From positions 1 to 8,878 of the forward strand of contig JAEZRL010000478.1 in assembly GCA_023440945.1 (NCBI GenBank): DNA of 8,878 nt, given 5' to 3'. A model generated the notes under the pieces. The model searched no databases and had not been told where the DNA came from. It worked only from the letters and a program-made list of their open reading frames with translations. Both the position numbers and the translations under genes were made by a program. Positions 7,602 through 8,878 of this stretch are shown here, piece by piece (position 1 is the stretch's first letter; the number at the start of each line of letters is the position of its first letter). The stretch is from Bacteroidota bacterium (GTDB lineage Bacteria > Bacteroidota > Bacteroidia > Chitinophagales > Chitinophagaceae).

Positions 7602-8873
7602 ATGAAGAAAGTAATTTTTATATTATTGATGATGATACGGTTTGCAGATGCAAAACCTGTTTATTCATTTGATAAGGATATTCAGCCCGCTGTTTTTTCC
7701 GTAACGCTGGTTATGATGCATGATGTAGTTGACCCTGCTCTTGCATCAAGATATTATTCTTATTGTACCTTGGGTGCAGACGCAATTGTTTCACAGTTCA
7801 ACAAAGAAGTTGCAAATCCTTCATCTTACATAAAATCATTTCCATCAATCACTATCAAAGAAGATAAGAACAATTATGATTACCGGTTAGCTGCCGTGTA
7901 CAGCATTTATGAAACCGGAAAAACATTATTGCCTTCTGGTTATATGCTGGAAGAAAAGCAAAACAAGTACATCGAGAAACTCAGGAAAGAAAAAATTCCG
8001 GCTTTAGTTATCGAAAAATCAATAGCTGTTGCAAAAGAAGTAACGCAACAAATTGTAGCATATTCCAAAACAGATAATTACAACAAGCTGAGTACACTTG
8101 TTGCTTATACACCAAAAAAAGGAGATGGATATTGGTATCCAACACCGCCTGGTTATTTTGAAGCTGTTCAACCGCATTGGACAACCATTCGTCCGATGGT
8201 TATCGATTCATCCACTCAATTTGCAGCCGCAAAGCCAATTGAATTCAGTAAAGACACTACAAGTAAATTTTATGCTCTTGCAATGGAAGTTTATCATGCA
8301 TTAAATGCAAAGGATAGTGCTGAAAGGGTTGAAATTGCAGGCTTTTGGGATTGCAATCCCTTTAATTTGAGCACAGCCGGGCACATGATGATAGGCTTTA
8401 AAAAAATAACGCCCGGCGGTCATTGGATGAATATTGCATCCATTGCATCAGAAAAAGCAAAAATTGGTTTTGATAAATCAATACAAGTGCAGGCGATCAT
8501 GGCAGTAACATTAATGGATGCGTTTATCAGTTGTTGGGATGAAAAATACCGTAGCAATCGCATTCGTCCTGAAACTTATATTAATCGTTATATTGATATC
8601 AAATGGACACCACTTTTGCAAACGCCCCCTTTTCCCGAGTATACAAGTGGCCATAGCATGATATCTTCTGCGGCAGCAGAAGTGCTCACTTATTTGTTTG
8701 GTGATAATTTTAGTTTCACTGATGATACAGAAGAAATGTTCGAACTAAAGCCAAGAACATTTCATTCATTTAAACAAGCTGCTAACGAGGCTGCTGTTTC
8801 AAGATTATATGGAGGAATTCATTTTAGTGATTCGGTTAATAACGGCCTTGAATGTGGAAAAAAGATCGGTTAA
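7602..8873 (+). CDS. Exported PAP2-superfamily protein, vanadium-dependent haloperoxidase-like
   Basis: This is a 423-residue protein with a probable signal peptide (MKKVIFILLMMIRFADA, cleavage after Ala17). The first part is helical and carries family landmarks WYPTPPGYFEAVQPHW (178-193) and FWDCNPFNLSTAGHM (248-262). The PAP2 active-site motifs follow: K315-x6-R322-P323, then TSGH (348-351; usual form PSGH), then S400-R401-x5-H407. By comparison with Curvularia vanadium chloroperoxidase as I recall it, the oxyanion ligands would be Lys315, Arg322, Ser349, Gly350, His351 and Arg401, with His407 the axial vanadate ligand (the nucleophile in phosphatases). Trp312 and Phe344 match chloroperoxidase pocket residues Trp350 and Phe397, favouring a haloperoxidase (halide + H2O2 to hypohalous acid) over a phosphatase. 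Activity and halide preference are not proven. The start ATG 7602 is the one that gives the signal peptide; a weak GAAG lies at 7588-7591. The C-terminus stops abruptly after GKKIG, and the frame beyond the TAA continues as Phe-Val, so the end may be cut short. The gene probably shares a transcript with the FG-GAP gene. Confidence 0.9.
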   Translation: MKKVIFILLMMIRFADAKPVYSFDKDIQPAVFSVTLVMMHDVVDPALASRYYSYCTLGADAIVSQFNKEVANPSSYIKSFPSITIKEDKNNYDYRLAAVYSIYETGKTLLPSGYMLEEKQNKYIEKLRKEKIPALVIEKSIAVAKEVTQQIVAYSKTDNYNKLSTLVAYTPKKGDGYWYPTPPGYFEAVQPHWTTIRPMVIDSSTQFAAAKPIEFSKDTTSKFYALAMEVYHALNAKDSAERVEIAGFWDCNPFNLSTAGHMMIGFKKITPGGHWMNIASIASEKAKIGFDKSIQVQAIMAVTLMDAFISCWDEKYRSNRIRPETYINRYIDIKWTPLLQTPPFPEYTSGHSMISSAAAEVLTYLFGDNFSFTDDTEEMFELKPRTFHSFKQAANEAAVSRLYGGIHFSDSVNNGLECGKKIG

Positions 8874-8878
8874 TTTGT

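Noticed and set aside
8098..8304. Short + strand frame inside the haloperoxidase-like gene
   Set aside because: It is out of frame with conserved family sequence and has no recognisable content.

Overview
The window is AT-rich, densely coding DNA with every supported gene on the + strand. It comes from a member of the Bacteroidota, most likely a Chitinophagaceae/Sphingobacteriia-type organism. The phylum call rests on a tandem SusC/SusD outer-membrane pair, a Bacteroidota-style lipoprotein signal (LVSC followed by TKK), and start regions that lack strong Shine-Dalgarno sequences. The family-level guess is inference only.

Layout: (1) 1-2507 is the 3' part of a SusC/RagA-family TonB-dependent transporter; its N-terminus lies upstream of the window. 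(2) 2516-4141 is a complete SusD-like lipoprotein of the SusD_2 type, 8 bases after the transporter stop. (3) 4163-4191 is a strong intrinsic terminator closing the susCD unit. (4) 4229-7534 is a large exported protein with FG-GAP/VCBS repeats. It has 14 DxDxDG-type calcium loops, seven before and seven after a central ASPIC/UnbV domain. (5) 7602-8873 is an exported PAP2-superfamily protein resembling vanadium-dependent haloperoxidases, with the complete vanadate/phosphate-binding residue set.

How they may work together (inference): SusC and SusD form an outer-membrane pedestal-bin importer for an oligomeric or otherwise large ligand. The two downstream products carry signal peptides and would act in the periplasm or at the cell surface. 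No glycoside hydrolase, polysaccharide lyase, sulfatase, sigma/anti-sigma pair or hybrid two-component sensor is visible, so this does not look like an ordinary polysaccharide utilisation locus within the window. A SusCD importer next to a calcium-loaded double propeller and a haloperoxidase-like enzyme is the most interesting feature; its substrate cannot be read from the sequence.

There is no intergenic stretch over 300 bases. The gaps are 2508-2515 (8 bases), 4142-4228 (87 bases, holding the terminator) and 7535-7601 (67 bases, no terminator seen). No tRNA, rRNA, CRISPR array, insertion sequence or riboswitch was recognised.
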